Below, one piece after another: positions 34,164 to 44,441 of a stretch of DNA of 64,000 nucleotides. The DNA is from Terriglobia bacterium. Lineage in GTDB: Bacteria > Acidobacteriota > Terriglobia > Terriglobales > Acidobacteriaceae. Positions within the stretch are counted from its first letter, which is position 1, and the number at the start of each line of letters is the position of its first letter. The notes below the pieces were generated by a model that was not told the DNA's origin, made no database searches, and worked only from the letters and a program-made list of their open reading frames with translations. The stretch covers positions 1-64,000 of the forward strand of contig JAIQGK010000016.1 in the NCBI GenBank assembly GCA_020072645.1. The letters are read 5' to 3'. The translations under genes were made by a program, and so were the position numbers.

Positions 34164-37022
34164 CTATTCTCGGGCGAGCGCTTGCGTGCTCGCCGTTTGT
34201 TTTATGCCACGTGTGCGCGCACGTTTGCTGGAAGCAGCCAAAGTATTTCCGCGGATCGTGGGCACCGTAAAGCCCGTGGGAATACTGGTATCGCCTGTTC
34301 CCTGGCCTGCGTCCTTGGTGACTGAGAACTGCCAGACCGTATCCCGGGTCGTGCAATCATGCGCAAGACCGCAGACTCCTGCTTTCAACCGAGCAGTATA
34401 ACTTTCGCCGGCTTTCAGCATTACTGAGTTGGGGAAAAGCCCCCAGGCTCCATCGCCAATCTGGTCAACCCACGCTGGCACTTGCATTCCGTGAGAATCG
34501 GTAAGAATGAAGCTGCGGTTGTCCACGCCCCGAACTGGCTGGGAGAAGAAAACTTTGACCACGGTATCTTGATAGGCATTGCGCTCGCCCGAATTAGGAT
34601 AAGTAGCCACACGCAATGCCTCATCGGCCGGCGCGCCGTCCACTGAGATTACCCAGTTGCGCACCACCATAGGAACTGGGGGCGCACCTTCAACCACGGG
34701 AGGCTCGGTGGCAGGCTTGCGTCCATCACACAGGGCGCCAAGCACACAGGGCTCCAGCACAAAATTGCCATTGCTGTCCGCCAGATTACCCAGGAAGTGC
34801 AGGGCAACTACCGCTTCTACCGATTGGTAGTAGACGGTCGCGCTCACGGCAACAGGGCCCTTGGTACCGGGCGGGATCACGACTGCGTAACGATCAATCT
34901 TCTTCTCGAATTCAGGACGCCCTCTGGGCTTGAAGCGCGTATCGCGCAGGAAGGAATCGTCGAACAGGTCGCCATTGCCATCGACATCCTTGAATTGCGG
35001 CAGAGCTCGTGAATTGTTCTGGTCAATGACGTGGCCGTCCTGGTCAATGGGCAGGCCTTTATTGTTGGTTACCAGGTTCAGCGGTGTCGCGTATGGCAAA
35101 TCCAGCGTGGGGCAGCCGTCGCCCAGCGAAGCTACTGCCTTGAACTGCATGGAATAGGGATCAGCGGAGCCGGCGGGTATCTTCCAATTGCAGCCGGGAA
35201 AGTTGGGATCGATAATCTCCTCGGTTGTGAGGTTCCCAACACCGATAGAGACGCGCTTCCACACATTATCCTGAATTGGCAGTTCTTTGCCGCTGGCCAG
35301 ATCATAAGCATGGAGTGCCAGCCAGGCCGTGCGCCCTTCAGGAAATCCGGTAGGAAAGTCATGGCCGCTTCCAGTATTGGCAACAGTGATTGAAAGTGGT
35401 ACAGAAGTGTTGGCCGGGGCTGATGCGGGCCCGCGCAAATCCATACTGAGCACGTGCCGCAAACGGTCCCAGGCAAGCCGGGCCTGCTGTGAGTACGCGC
35501 CCTTGCGCTCCACGTGTGTCCAAAAGCCGCGCGAATAGGGGCTTTTCTCGTCTGCAGAAGAGAAGCTGAACGCAGATAGCTCTGGATAGGGAGCGACGTT
35601 TCCGCTCTGGTCCACGTCTTTTCCAATCAATCCCGGAACGTAAGCGTTGCCGCCCACAAAATGATGTGTAAAGAAAGGATGCGGCGTGCCGCCTTCATTC
35701 ACCACGCGGTCCACTGGCGGAGGCAGCGGCGATCCGTCTTTATATAAGGTCTGCGCCGTACCGGGCTGGCCATAGTCCTGCTGCATGTGGCAGCTCTGGC
35801 AATCGCGCTTGAATTTGGGATCGAAATTGGCATTGCCGGGACGGTCAGCATAAGCGCTGTTGGCCCACTCAGTATAGGTGCGCTCAATGGGGAATCCTCC
35901 TACCCATTTGCCGATGGGATTCTTGATGGGCAGGGCGTTGGTAACGTCATGGCATGCGGCGCACATCTCGGCGCGCACAAACATTGCCTGGTGGTATCCC
36001 TTGTGCTTTGCGGGATTGCTGGCCATTTTCTGGTAAGCAATGTCTCGGCCAAAGATCTCGCTGGTGTAGGTGTCTTTTTCCGTGGGCGGCTGAGTGGCGG
36101 CGAGAGGCCCAAAGCGTTCAGCCGTACCGATGGCATGGGGCGAGAGCCGGTAAGAGCCCGCGCCGATGCTGTATCCAAGGTTCTGCTTCGCGGGATCGGG
36201 AACGTTGAAGGTATCCTGCTGCGCGCCGGCCAGCAGTTCGTTTCGCGGCTTCACGCCTGTGGCGGGGGAATAGGCGCTCGCGCTTTGAACATAATTATGG
36301 AAAGGCGTATCGCGCGTCTCGGCGTTGGAATGGCAGACCGCACAGATGATCCCGCTTTTGCCGGAATCGGTGTTGCGATACTGAGCTGCCAGCATGGCAA
36401 AAGCTATGCCAGTACCATTGTCAGAAGTGGGATTGAAATTGGGATCGACGGGAGCGCTCTCCAGGTGTGTGAGCGGGTCCAGGGCCACGGTCCTCAGCGG
36501 AACGTTATCGACATAGTCGGTGGGCATGTGGCAGCGTGAGCAGAAAGCATCCAGCAGCGAGCCTGAACGCGAGACCGTGTACTTGCCCGTTCCAATATCA
36601 AAGGTAGAGGAGCACTCGCCCTTGTTGGCAAAAGGATTGTGAGCGGCCTTGGCCGTGCCATCCGGCGGTTCCGGCGTATCGCATTCGCCATGCGCTGAGG
36701 TGGCTTTGGCAAGTGCAAAAAAGGCGGCGCGCCAGACTGGATCGCGCCAGGAGTTCGACATCATGGAGCCGTTCCATTCATCGAAGATTTTTTGATGACA
36801 AGTCTGGCATTGCCCCGGGCTGTCTTCCTGCTCCCAGTGATCGTGGTAGGGTGGCGGAAACGCCTGCGCCTCAGCAAGCACGTAAGGCGCCGCTTCAGGA
36901 AGACGGTTGGGAATATCGTTCAGCTTGCGCTGGTCCGGTTGGTAGTAGATCAGCGCGCTCGTGGCCACTGTGGTGGCAAAGAGCGCTGCTAGTTTCAGCG
37001 ACTTCCCGTTTCCGTTCATCAT
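34164..37022 (-). CDS. Membrane-anchored pentaheme cytochrome c with C-terminal Ig-like domain
   Basis: A 952-aa protein at the end of the respiratory operon, overlapping the actF stop by ATGA. An N-terminal hydrophobic segment (about residues 9-27) is a signal or anchor. Five CxxCH heme sites are visible: CQTCH, CSRCH, CAVCH, CAACH and CQSCH, all in the first half. The second half has beta-rich domains, including SLGDGCPTLDLPYATP and a final EALRVATYPNSGERNAYQDT region that looks like an Ig-like (Big_5) domain. It resembles large multiheme proteins of Acidobacteriota whose partners are unknown. Inference: periplasmic electron acceptor or conduit for the complex encoded upstream. Confidence 0.8.
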   Translation of the reverse strand: MMNGNGKSLKLAALFATTVATSALIYYQPDQRKLNDIPNRLPEAAPYVLAEAQAFPPPYHDHWEQEDSPGQCQTCHQKIFDEWNGSMMSNSWRDPVWRAAFFALAKATSAHGECDTPEPPDGTAKAAHNPFANKGECSSTFDIGTGKYTVSRSGSLLDAFCSRCHMPTDYVDNVPLRTVALDPLTHLESAPVDPNFNPTSDNGTGIAFAMLAAQYRNTDSGKSGIICAVCHSNAETRDTPFHNYVQSASAYSPATGVKPRNELLAGAQQDTFNVPDPAKQNLGYSIGAGSYRLSPHAIGTAERFGPLAATQPPTEKDTYTSEIFGRDIAYQKMASNPAKHKGYHQAMFVRAEMCAACHDVTNALPIKNPIGKWVGGFPIERTYTEWANSAYADRPGNANFDPKFKRDCQSCHMQQDYGQPGTAQTLYKDGSPLPPPVDRVVNEGGTPHPFFTHHFVGGNAYVPGLIGKDVDQSGNVAPYPELSAFSFSSADEKSPYSRGFWTHVERKGAYSQQARLAWDRLRHVLSMDLRGPASAPANTSVPLSITVANTGSGHDFPTGFPEGRTAWLALHAYDLASGKELPIQDNVWKRVSIGVGNLTTEEIIDPNFPGCNWKIPAGSADPYSMQFKAVASLGDGCPTLDLPYATPLNLVTNNKGLPIDQDGHVIDQNNSRALPQFKDVDGNGDLFDDSFLRDTRFKPRGRPEFEKKIDRYAVVIPPGTKGPVAVSATVYYQSVEAVVALHFLGNLADSNGNFVLEPCVLGALCDGRKPATEPPVVEGAPPVPMVVRNWVISVDGAPADEALRVATYPNSGERNAYQDTVVKVFFSQPVRGVDNRSFILTDSHGMQVPAWVDQIGDGAWGLFPNSVMLKAGESYTARLKAGVCGLAHDCTTRDTVWQFSVTKDAGQGTGDTSIPTGFTVPTIRGNTLAASSKRARTRGIKQTASTQALARE
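34173..34203 (+). terminator. Rho-independent terminator of the + strand membrane protein gene
   Basis: GGCGAGC (34173-34179) and GCTCGCC (34188-34194) form a 7-bp GC-rich stem with an 8-base loop, followed by GTTTGTTTT. It lies 40 bases after the + strand stop and inside the 3' end of the opposing minus-strand gene. Confidence 0.75.
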
Positions 37023-38239
37023 TGCTCGACTCCACGAAGTTTGCGCTGCTCCGGTTTCTGATGGATCGTGCCATGCAACCGCTCAAACGCCAGAATCGGG
37101 TCGTTCAACGGCACGAACGATGCTTGGTTGAGGGTCCGCACAAATACAAGAAAGAGAAGCGCGATGCATCCCCCAGCGATGGCAATCTCAGTGAACCCGA
37201 TTCTTGGGGATTGCCAGACCGATGGCATGACTAGCAAATAAAGATCCAGCCAGTGACCGCACAGAAGCAGTACAGCGATTGGCTTAAGCACTTTGCCGGT
37301 GCACTTTGCCCGAACTGAAATCAATGCAAGAAAAGGAATAACCCAATTCACCAGCAGGTTGAGCGCAAACAGGTATAGCCAGGGACCGGACGTGCGCGTG
37401 ATGTAGTGGCTCACTTCTTCCGGAATGTTTCCGTACCAGATCAAAAGGTATTGGCACACCCATATATAGGCCCAGAAGGTGCTGAAGGCGAAAAGCATTT
37501 TGCCGAGATCATGAAGCTGATGATCGCTTACTGAGTTCTTCATGAAACCGTGTTCTTTTAAAAGAACAACTGCCAGCGTAATGGCGGCGATTCCCTGGAC
37601 AAATGTCCCCGCAAAGATATAGACGGCATACATGGTGCTGAACCATCTCGGGTCCATGGAGATGAGCCAGTCATAAGCGGCCAGTGTAAGAGTCAAAGCG
37701 AATACAGGGACGAATGCCACCGCGTAGCGCGTCATCTTCTCATGCAAAACCAGTCCAAGTTCAGGGTGCGCGTCCTGGTGAAGCGATGCGCGGCGAAAGA
37801 GCCGGGCAAAGACCATCCAGGTAACAACAACGACTACCATGCGCGTGAAGACCCATGACGGCTGCAGGTAGCGCAGCTTGCCCGCGATTGCCGGCTCAGC
37901 GGCCATTGCTCCCGGGTTACTCCATGAATAGAGAACATGACGGCCAAAGAACAGTGCCAACATCAGCGCGGCACCGAGCGGCAGGATGCGCAGAAATGCC
38001 TCGGGAACCCTGCGCAGGCTGGCCGACCAGCGCGCGCCCGTGGCCCGTTGCGTGGCCAGAAAAAACATGGCTGATACACCAGCAGACGTAATGTAGAACC
38101 CGCAGAGCAGGAGATTGGGCCATGTGCGTTGCGGCGCGATGATCACACCGTAGATCGCAGTGACTACTCCAACCGCGAGCAGTGAGAGAGCCAAATTGCG
38201 GATGCGCGTGGGAACTTGAATCGATGCTGTCTCTGTCAT
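37019..38239 (-). CDS. actF: Alternative complex III subunit ActF (quinol:electron acceptor oxidoreductase)
   Basis: A 406-aa integral membrane protein with about ten hydrophobic helices, starting right after a GGAGGAGG ribosome site and overlapping actE by ATGA. Marks of ActF/NrfD-type subunits include PQRTWPNLLLCGFYITSAGV, a central MTRYAVAFVPVFALTLTLAA YDWL region and TFWAYIWVCQYLLIWYGNIP. ActF and ActC form the membrane core of alternative complex III, which oxidises quinol and passes electrons to c-type hemes, replacing the bc1 complex. Confidence 0.9.
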   Translation of the reverse strand: MTETASIQVPTRIRNLALSLLAVGVVTAIYGVIIAPQRTWPNLLLCGFYITSAGVSAMFFLATQRATGARWSASLRRVPEAFLRILPLGAALMLALFFGRHVLYSWSNPGAMAAEPAIAGKLRYLQPSWVFTRMVVVVVTWMVFARLFRRASLHQDAHPELGLVLHEKMTRYAVAFVPVFALTLTLAAYDWLISMDPRWFSTMYAVYIFAGTFVQGIAAITLAVVLLKEHGFMKNSVSDHQLHDLGKMLFAFSTFWAYIWVCQYLLIWYGNIPEEVSHYITRTSGPWLYLFALNLLVNWVIPFLALISVRAKCTGKVLKPIAVLLLCGHWLDLYLLVMPSVWQSPRIGFTEIAIAGGCIALLFLVFVRTLNQASFVPLNDPILAFERLHGTIHQKPEQRKLRGVEQ

Positions 38240-38826
38240 CGGCCTCCTCCATTGCTCATGGCCTGTGGCTGGCCTCCATGCCCCTGCAGCACCACGTGCA
38301 CATAAGTGACGACCTTCCAGCGCTCATCCGCACTGAGTTGGGATGCATACGTAGGCATCTTTCCTGTCCCAAGAGTGATCACGTGAAAAATCCGACCTGG
38401 AGGAAACTGCATCAGACGATCAGAAAGATACGAAGGCGGAGGCGGGATCTTACCAGAGATCGGTCCATCGCCCTTGCCCTGCTCACCGTGACAGACGAGG
38501 CAGTAGGTCTGAAACAACTCTTTGCCCTCCTGCAATGTCTGCGGCGTTGCGCGATATGGGTTTTCCAATTCGCGTCCGGCGCGGGCCGCTTCCTCTTCCC
38601 CGGGACCGTAGTGGAAAGGATGGAATCCGCGCGGGATGGTTCCAGCAACCGGTCGCTGGAGCGTGAGTCCATCCCGCGTTATGGAGTTTGGAGCGTAAGC
38701 CTTGTAGGCCGGGCCGCGCGCCATGTCCGGCATATACTCAAAAGCGCGGCGATCTGATTTAGCGCCACAACCAGCAAGCCCGAAAGCGACGGTCAGCACA
38801 GCCGTGATATGAAATGAAAGCTTCAC
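38236..38826 (-). CDS. actE: Alternative complex III subunit ActE (monoheme cytochrome c lipoprotein)
   Basis: 196 aa from the chosen GTG (38826), which overlaps the actD stop as GTGA; an upstream in-frame start would add basic residues shared with actD's coding strand. Residues about 1-20 are a lipoprotein signal ending in FGLAGC (lipobox). One heme site CLVCH sits around residue 112 within TYCLVCHGEQGKGDG, with MPTYASQLSADERW supplying a likely distal Met. In alternative complex III this subunit delivers electrons from the pentaheme ActA to outside acceptors. Confidence 0.9.
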   Translation of the reverse strand: MKLSFHITAVLTVAFGLAGCGAKSDRRAFEYMPDMARGPAYKAYAPNSITRDGLTLQRPVAGTIPRGFHPFHYGPGEEEAARAGRELENPYRATPQTLQEGKELFQTYCLVCHGEQGKGDGPISGKIPPPPSYLSDRLMQFPPGRIFHVITLGTGKMPTYASQLSADERWKVVTYVHVVLQGHGGQPQAMSNGGGR

Positions 38827-39347
38827 GATTGCACCTCTTTTTCCCGGATGCGATCGGCGCCGCTTTCCTCCAGAACCTGCCATGCGCGACGGACGTCGAA
38901 TCCATCTCCACGATGGCGCAGCACGAGCGCGAATGTATCGTTGGTCACGCCTTCGGCGAAAAGCAGCTCCTTTTTGCCGGGATAAAGCTGGGCGCGCAGA
39001 AAGAGCGCGGCGACGGTCGCCAATCCGGAAAGCAGCACGGTGATCTCAAAGCAGATCGGCACGAAGGCCAGGGTGGAGTTGTCCGGCTTGCCGCCCACGT
39101 TCAGCGGCCAATCAAGCACGGTGGTGTAAAACTGGAACGTGAGCGCCAGCGCGAGAGCACAACATCCCACAACAAATGTGACCCACGGTATCCGTGAGCG
39201 TCGCACTCCCATGGCGTGATCGAGATCGTGAATGGGATACGGAGCAAAGACATCGTAGATGCGAAAGTTCTCAGCGGTTGCCGCGCGGACCGCGCCGAGA
39301 AGAGTGTCAGCGTCAGAGAAAGTCGCTATCAGGAACCCGCTAGACAT
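38823..39347 (-). CDS. actD: Alternative complex III subunit ActD (DUF3341)
   Basis: 174 aa from ATG 39347, which lies in the last codons of actC and has GGAGG upstream. A soluble N-terminal part ([18 protein letters not shown], then [16 protein letters not shown]) is followed by two membrane helices (about residues 55-80 and 95-118) and a soluble end. That is the DUF3341/ActD plan. In structures of the complex ActD packs against ActC and its soluble part faces the cytoplasm. Overlaps both neighbours, so the operon is tightly coupled. Confidence 0.9.
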   Translation of the reverse strand: MSSGFLIATFSDADTLLGAVRAATAENFRIYDVFAPYPIHDLDHAMGVRRSRIPWVTFVVGCCALALALTFQFYTTVLDWPLNVGGKPDNSTLAFVPICFEITVLLSGLATVAALFLRAQLYPGKKELLFAEGVTNDTFALVLRHRGDGFDVRRAWQVLEESGADRIREKEVQS

Positions 39348-40791
39348 TGACCGCCACCTCCTCCTGGTCATCGCTGCTAAGGGCTATTTTGTGCGCTCCG
39401 TGGCCGACAACGCCTTTGATCTCCCACATGGCGATCATCGGGAGCAGCCGGATAAACAGAAGAAAGCAGGTGAAGAACAGACCGAAACTGCCCACGAGAA
39501 TACCAATGTCGAAGATGGTGGGATAAAACATGCCCCAGGCTGAAGGCAGGAATGCGCGATGGAGCGAGACCACGATGATCACGAAGCGCTCAAACCACAT
39601 GCCCACGTTGACCATGATCGATACGACAAAAAGGAAGGCCACGCTCGTTCGCGCTTTCTTGATCCACAGCAACTGCGGAGTAATCACGTTGCAGAGGACC
39701 ATCATGTAGAAGCACCAGGCATAAGGGCCGGTCGCACGATTGATGAAGTGATATCGCTCATACAGATTTCCGCCGTACCATGCGGCGAAAAATTCCGTGA
39801 GGTACGCATAGCTCACGATCATTCCCGTCAGCATGGTTACCTTGGCCATCTTGTCGAGGTGGCGGAGAGTGATATAACGCTGAAGGTTCATGGTAGAGCG
39901 CGTGATGATCAACAGGGTCAGAACCATGCCGAACCCGGAATAGATTGCGCCCGCTACGAAGTACGGGGGGAAAATTGTCGTGTGCCAGCCCGGCAGGACA
40001 GAAGTGGCGAAGTCCATGCTGACGATGGAATGGACGGACAGCACCAGCGGCGTGGCCAGGCCAGCCAGCACCAGGCTCACAATTTCGTATCGCGACCAGG
40101 TGCGGTGCGAGCCGTTCCAGCCGAGGCTCAACAGCCGGAAAATAAATTTCTTGATTCCTCCCGTTGCGCGATCACGCAGGGTAGCAAGGTCCGGAATCAT
40201 TCCCAAATACCAGAAAACCAGGGAGATTGTGAAGTAGGTGCTGATCGCTACCACGTCCCAGACAAGCGGAGACCGGAAATTCACCCAAAGCGGTCCTCGC
40301 TGGTTAGGGAAATAGGGAAAAATGAAGTACACCAGCCAGGGACGGCCGACATGGATGCCAGGAAATATGCCGGCGCACATCACGGCGAAGATCGTCATTG
40401 CTTCGGCTGACCTGCTGATGGAGGTTCGCCATTGCTGCCGGAAGAGGAGCAGGATGGCCGAGATCAGCGTGCCGGCGTGTCCAATGCCGATCCAAAAAAC
40501 AAAATTGGTAATGGCAAAACCCCATCCGACGCTGTTGTTCAGCCCCCAGATGCCGATGCCTTTAGCAATCAGATAGGCGATCATGCCGCCAAGGTTGAGC
40601 ACCGCGGCAAAGGCAATTCCAAAGCAAATCCACCAACCCTTGCCTGGGCGCGCCTCCATTGCTCCTGCGATGTCATCCGTTATCTGCCGTAAAGGCGGAT
40701 TACCATCCACCCAGACGGGAGGCGCAAGCACCTGGGCGGTCGGCTCGGCCGCGGTCGCCTTTCCGTTAGCTGTAATTATGCTTGTGCTCAT
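39340..40791 (-). CDS. actC: Alternative complex III subunit ActC (NrfD/PsrC-like membrane subunit)
   Basis: A 483-aa polytopic protein with about ten hydrophobic helices, 9 bases after actB and with GGAG before its ATG. NrfD/ActC features include [23 protein letters not shown]-type helix, a [15 protein letters not shown] loop and [19 protein letters not shown] near the end. ActC holds the quinol-binding site next to the ActB iron-sulfur clusters. The length is typical. Confidence 0.92.
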   Translation of the reverse strand: MSTSIITANGKATAAEPTAQVLAPPVWVDGNPPLRQITDDIAGAMEARPGKGWWICFGIAFAAVLNLGGMIAYLIAKGIGIWGLNNSVGWGFAITNFVFWIGIGHAGTLISAILLLFRQQWRTSISRSAEAMTIFAVMCAGIFPGIHVGRPWLVYFIFPYFPNQRGPLWVNFRSPLVWDVVAISTYFTISLVFWYLGMIPDLATLRDRATGGIKKFIFRLLSLGWNGSHRTWSRYEIVSLVLAGLATPLVLSVHSIVSMDFATSVLPGWHTTIFPPYFVAGAIYSGFGMVLTLLIITRSTMNLQRYITLRHLDKMAKVTMLTGMIVSYAYLTEFFAAWYGGNLYERYHFINRATGPYAWCFYMMVLCNVITPQLLWIKKARTSVAFLFVVSIMVNVGMWFERFVIIVVSLHRAFLPSAWGMFYPTIFDIGILVGSFGLFFTCFLLFIRLLPMIAMWEIKGVVGHGAHKIALSSDDQEEVAVNV

Positions 40792-40800
40792 CGGGACTCC

Positions 40801-43800
40801 TTACGTGGTCTCCAGGGGGTTACGGACTTTTTTCAAGTACCCTACATTTGGCCGCGCTCCCACATCGTCAAGCACGCGGTAACTGCGCGGGCTTCGTTGC
40901 AGTTGAGAGACCCGGCTGTTGGGGTCTTTGAGGTCGCCAAACACGATTGCCTGCGTCGGGCAGGCCTGTTGGCACGCGGTCTGGATCTCGCCATCGACCA
41001 GTTCGCGTTTTCCCTGCAGCGCGACGTTTTTGGCCAACTGGATCCGCTGCACGCACATGCTGCATTTTTCCATGACGCCGCGCGAGCGCACCGCGACGTC
41101 AGGGTTCAGAACCATACGCCCGAGCGGGCTCTCCATGTTGAAGTCGAATTGCGGATTTTCCGTGTAGTTGTACCAATTGAAGCGGCGCACTTTGTATGGG
41201 CAATTGTTTGCGCAATAGCGCGTGCCGATGCAGCGGTTATAAACCTGCTGGTTGAGTCCCTCAGAGCTGGTGCTGGTGGCCAGCACCGGACAGACCGTTT
41301 CACACGGAGCGTTCTGGCAATGCTGGCACATCATCGGCTGATGAACGCTTACGGGATCGTCTTCCGTCCCGCTGTAATAGCGGTCAATACGGATCCAGTG
41401 CATGATGCGTATGCGCTCGATCTGGTCTTTGCCCACCACGGGAACGTTGTTTTCCGCCTGGCACGCAACCACGCACGCCGAACAGCCTGTGCATGAATTC
41501 ATGTCAATGGCCATGCCCCAGGAATGCTCTCCCTGGAGACGTTCCGCCCAGAGCGTGGGTTGCGCCTGCGCCTCGCCGGCGGCTTCGGTGTCTTTGTGCA
41601 GCTCCTCCAGCGATGTCTCCAGCACGATGGGGCGGCCTTCCATGGAAAAGTGCGTCTGTGTGCTGGCTAGTTTTTCCGTGCGTCCAGTTTTTTCTATCTG
41701 AACATTTATTGCGCTATAGAGGCGGTGGCCGTTCTGGGCGCTGACCATGTGATAGGCATTCACGCCAACGTCCTGTCCTGCTCGTCCAACCTGCCACCGC
41801 CCGTAGCCCATTGCCACGGAAATTGTGCGTGGCTCCTGGCCCGGCTGGATGAATACCGGAAGTTCTATTTGTCCAGTTTCAGTCTTCAACCGCACAACGT
41901 CACCATCTTTTAGATTGAGCTTCGTTGCCATTGCGGGCGCAACAGCAGCATAGTTGCCCCATGTTGTTTTGGTGATGGGATCGGGAAGTTCCTGGAGCCA
42001 GGGATTATTGGCATGGCGGCCATCGCGCAAGGCCACACTTTCATACAAGTGAAGTTCGTAGCGGTCGTCAGGAATCGCCGCCTGGGTTCGCTTTGCCAGA
42101 ATCGATTCAAGCGCAGCCTTCGTATCGCCGTGGAACTTGAGCGCCACAGCGGGGGGCGTGGCGGGAATAGCTACAACACCATCCTGAAGTGAGCGCTCCC
42201 AGAAACTTTGGAAGTCCTGTAAGTTTCTTTGCCGGGGGAAGATGCTTTTTTGCCAGAACTCGCGAAGATATGCGTAATAATCGGGTTGTTCATGCCCAAG
42301 CCACTTCAGCAAACTTTCCTGTGCTGCGCGCGTTCCAAAGAGCGGCGCAATCAGCGGCTGGGCCAGACTGATATGCGACTCCACTGGCTCGGCATCTCCC
42401 CAGGCCTCAAGGAAATGGTGGTCCGGACACACAGCGTGCGCATGTGAACTGGTTTCGTCACGGCGATCAGAGAAGGAAACTGAGAGAGCAACTTTTTCCA
42501 GGCCGCTGAGGAAGCGTTCAGGCTGGTGATAGTCATAGGCCGGATTCACGCCGAGCATGAACAAAGCGTGAACGTCCCCGCGATTCATCTTCTCGACTAA
42601 CGCCGCCATTGCCGCGTCGTCCCCCTGGCGCTGCAAAGAGGGGCGCGACAGATCAATGGTCTTACCAACATTGCCCAGGGCGCTATTGAGCGCATTCACT
42701 GCAAATTGCGCCGCCAGGTCGTTCGTACCGGAGACCACCAGAGATTCACCGCGATGCTTCCAGAGCTCTTCGGCAACAGCGTCCAGTTTTCTGGAATCGA
42801 TGGGATCTCGTTCCTGTTTAAGCTCGGGGAGCGCGGCCTTGCGCGCAATGCGCCGCAGCAGCGAGACGGCTACGGCGCCGACTTGCGAAGGCGCAACGGC
42901 GACCCGCAGATCGGCATTGCTGCCGGTCACTGACATACCGGATTCAAACTGAATATGAAGAGACGGTGCGCCTTCAGGCTTGCGATTCGCGGCATACTGA
43001 CGAGCAAACTCAACTGGAGAGAGCCACGTGCCCAGAAAATCGGCCTCCAGACCAATGATGACACGGGCTTTGTCGAATGCGTAATGCGGCACAACCGCCC
43101 GGCCGAACGATTGCTCGTTGGCGGCGCGCATTGCGCTTAAGGAGATGGCGTCGTACTCAACGTGACGGAAGTTGGGATAACGCGCTCGCCACTCGTCGAT
43201 GATCGCGCGCGTTGAGGGGCTTGTGATGGTCCCTGAGAGCAGCACGATTTCGCGCTTTGCGGCTTCCGCGTCTCGTAAGGATTCCGTGACGCGTGAGTCG
43301 ATTTCTTCCCATTTGGCCGGCGCGCCGTGCCACAGCGGTCCACGTAAGCGCTCATCATCATAGAGGGAGAGCACCGTGGCTTGACCGGTAGCGCAAGTTC
43401 CTCCGCCAAAGATCTGCGACTCAGCATTGCCCTCAATCTTGATCGGGCGTCCGTCGCGCTGCTTCACCAGCAAGCTACATGAAGAAGCGCAGCCGCGGCA
43501 TGTTGTGGCATACCAGTTGGAAACGCCAGGAACAATCTGGTCCGACCCTACGAGCAGCGGAATGGCATTTTGCACTGGAGCGCGGCATCCAGAGAGTCCT
43601 GCCGCGGCAAGCGTGAAACCCATTAGCGCAAGGAAATCACGCCGCGTAGTTCCCGGCGGCTGGCCAGAGGCGGACGGCAATCCGCCGGGAAACTCGCCGG
43701 TAAGGCGCGGACCCTGGTGAAGCTCTTCCACGCTCTTCCAGTAATCGGTGAGCCTGGGCTCGCCGATCTGCACAAGTCCAGCTTTCGGGCCCTTGCAGGG

Positions 43801-43836
43801 GGGGCGGTCTCCGTTCGTTTGTTCTGAGTGACTCAT
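40801..43836 (-). CDS. actB: Alternative complex III subunit ActB (MopB-like and iron-sulfur fusion)
   Basis: 1011 aa from ATG 43836 (GGGAG six bases upstream; 23 bases after actA). Residues about 63-90 hold a twin-arginine signal, TTRRDFLALMGFTLAAAGLS, followed by Gly-Cys, so it is likely Tat-exported and lipid-anchored. The first 650 residues are molybdopterin-oxidoreductase-like (CRGCASSCSLLVKQRDGRPI at the N-terminus), a fold that in ActB carries no molybdenum cofactor. The C-terminal part is ferredoxin-like with CTGCSACVVACQAEN, CQHCQNAPCETVCP, CIGTRYCANNCPYK and CSMC...CQQACP, the set for four iron-sulfur clusters. Confidence 0.92.
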   Translation of the reverse strand: MSHSEQTNGDRPPCKGPKAGLVQIGEPRLTDYWKSVEELHQGPRLTGEFPGGLPSASGQPPGTTRRDFLALMGFTLAAAGLSGCRAPVQNAIPLLVGSDQIVPGVSNWYATTCRGCASSCSLLVKQRDGRPIKIEGNAESQIFGGGTCATGQATVLSLYDDERLRGPLWHGAPAKWEEIDSRVTESLRDAEAAKREIVLLSGTITSPSTRAIIDEWRARYPNFRHVEYDAISLSAMRAANEQSFGRAVVPHYAFDKARVIIGLEADFLGTWLSPVEFARQYAANRKPEGAPSLHIQFESGMSVTGSNADLRVAVAPSQVGAVAVSLLRRIARKAALPELKQERDPIDSRKLDAVAEELWKHRGESLVVSGTNDLAAQFAVNALNSALGNVGKTIDLSRPSLQRQGDDAAMAALVEKMNRGDVHALFMLGVNPAYDYHQPERFLSGLEKVALSVSFSDRRDETSSHAHAVCPDHHFLEAWGDAEPVESHISLAQPLIAPLFGTRAAQESLLKWLGHEQPDYYAYLREFWQKSIFPRQRNLQDFQSFWERSLQDGVVAIPATPPAVALKFHGDTKAALESILAKRTQAAIPDDRYELHLYESVALRDGRHANNPWLQELPDPITKTTWGNYAAVAPAMATKLNLKDGDVVRLKTETGQIELPVFIQPGQEPRTISVAMGYGRWQVGRAGQDVGVNAYHMVSAQNGHRLYSAINVQIEKTGRTEKLASTQTHFSMEGRPIVLETSLEELHKDTEAAGEAQAQPTLWAERLQGEHSWGMAIDMNSCTGCSACVVACQAENNVPVVGKDQIERIRIMHWIRIDRYYSGTEDDPVSVHQPMMCQHCQNAPCETVCPVLATSTSSEGLNQQVYNRCIGTRYCANNCPYKVRRFNWYNYTENPQFDFNMESPLGRMVLNPDVAVRSRGVMEKCSMCVQRIQLAKNVALQGKRELVDGEIQTACQQACPTQAIVFGDLKDPNSRVSQLQRSPRSYRVLDDVGARPNVGYLKKVRNPLETT

Positions 43837-43859
43837 GAATTCTCCCGGCTTCCCTTGCT

Positions 43860-44435
43860 CTAGTAGTGACAGCTTGCGCAGTCCAACCCTGCCACCGGCT
43901 TCTGCCTTTTTGTAAGACTGAGTGCAGCGCGTGCAAAATCCCCGGTGGGCATCTTGGCGTGTTCGCGATGGCACTGGAGACACCATCCCATGGTCAGCGG
44001 CTTAACCTGTTCGATCCGCTGCATTGTTTCCACCGGCCCGTGACAGCTCTGGCACGCCACCCCGGAAACGACATGCTGGCTGTGATTGAAATAGACAAAG
44101 TCGGGTAGGTTGTGGACCTTTACCCATCGAATGGGCCGTTGCTGCTGCACCGCTTCTTTCAGCTTTTCAATCTCGACGGTCTGCTTCTCCAGGATCGTGT
44201 GGCAATTCATGCACACACTTGCTGGTGGAATACCCGCATGACGGCTCGTCCGTGCGGCGGAGTGGCAATAGAGACAGGGGATCTTGTTGTCACCGGCATG
44301 CACTTTGTGGGGAAAAGCGATCGGCTGCTCCGGCGAGTACCCCTGATGAATGCCGATGCGCGAGAGCTGATATGCTCCGGCGCCGCCCGCAACGACCATA
44401 GCCACGATCCCCATCAGCACCAATTGCAATCGCAT
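43860..44435 (-). CDS. actA: Alternative complex III subunit ActA (pentaheme cytochrome c)
   Basis: A 191-aa protein with an N-terminal membrane anchor (about residues 4-21) and five heme sites: CLYCH (54-58), CMNCH (75-79), CQSCH, CLQCH and CASCH near the end. Extra His residues (FPHKVHAGD, FNHSQHVV) fit bis-His ligation. This matches ActA, the pentaheme subunit that takes electrons from ActB. A GGAGG ribosome site precedes the ATG. It is 6 bases after the NarI-like gene. Confidence 0.92.
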   Translation of the reverse strand: MRLQLVLMGIVAMVVAGGAGAYQLSRIGIHQGYSPEQPIAFPHKVHAGDNKIPCLYCHSAARTSRHAGIPPASVCMNCHTILEKQTVEIEKLKEAVQQQRPIRWVKVHNLPDFVYFNHSQHVVSGVACQSCHGPVETMQRIEQVKPLTMGWCLQCHREHAKMPTGDFARAALSLTKRQKPVAGLDCASCHY

Positions 44436-44441
44436 GGATCT

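Noticed and set aside
40801..43836. Active molybdopterin oxidoreductase
   Set aside because: The MopB-like part is fused to an iron-sulfur domain and flanked by actA and actC; in ActB this fold is known to lack the molybdenum cofactor.
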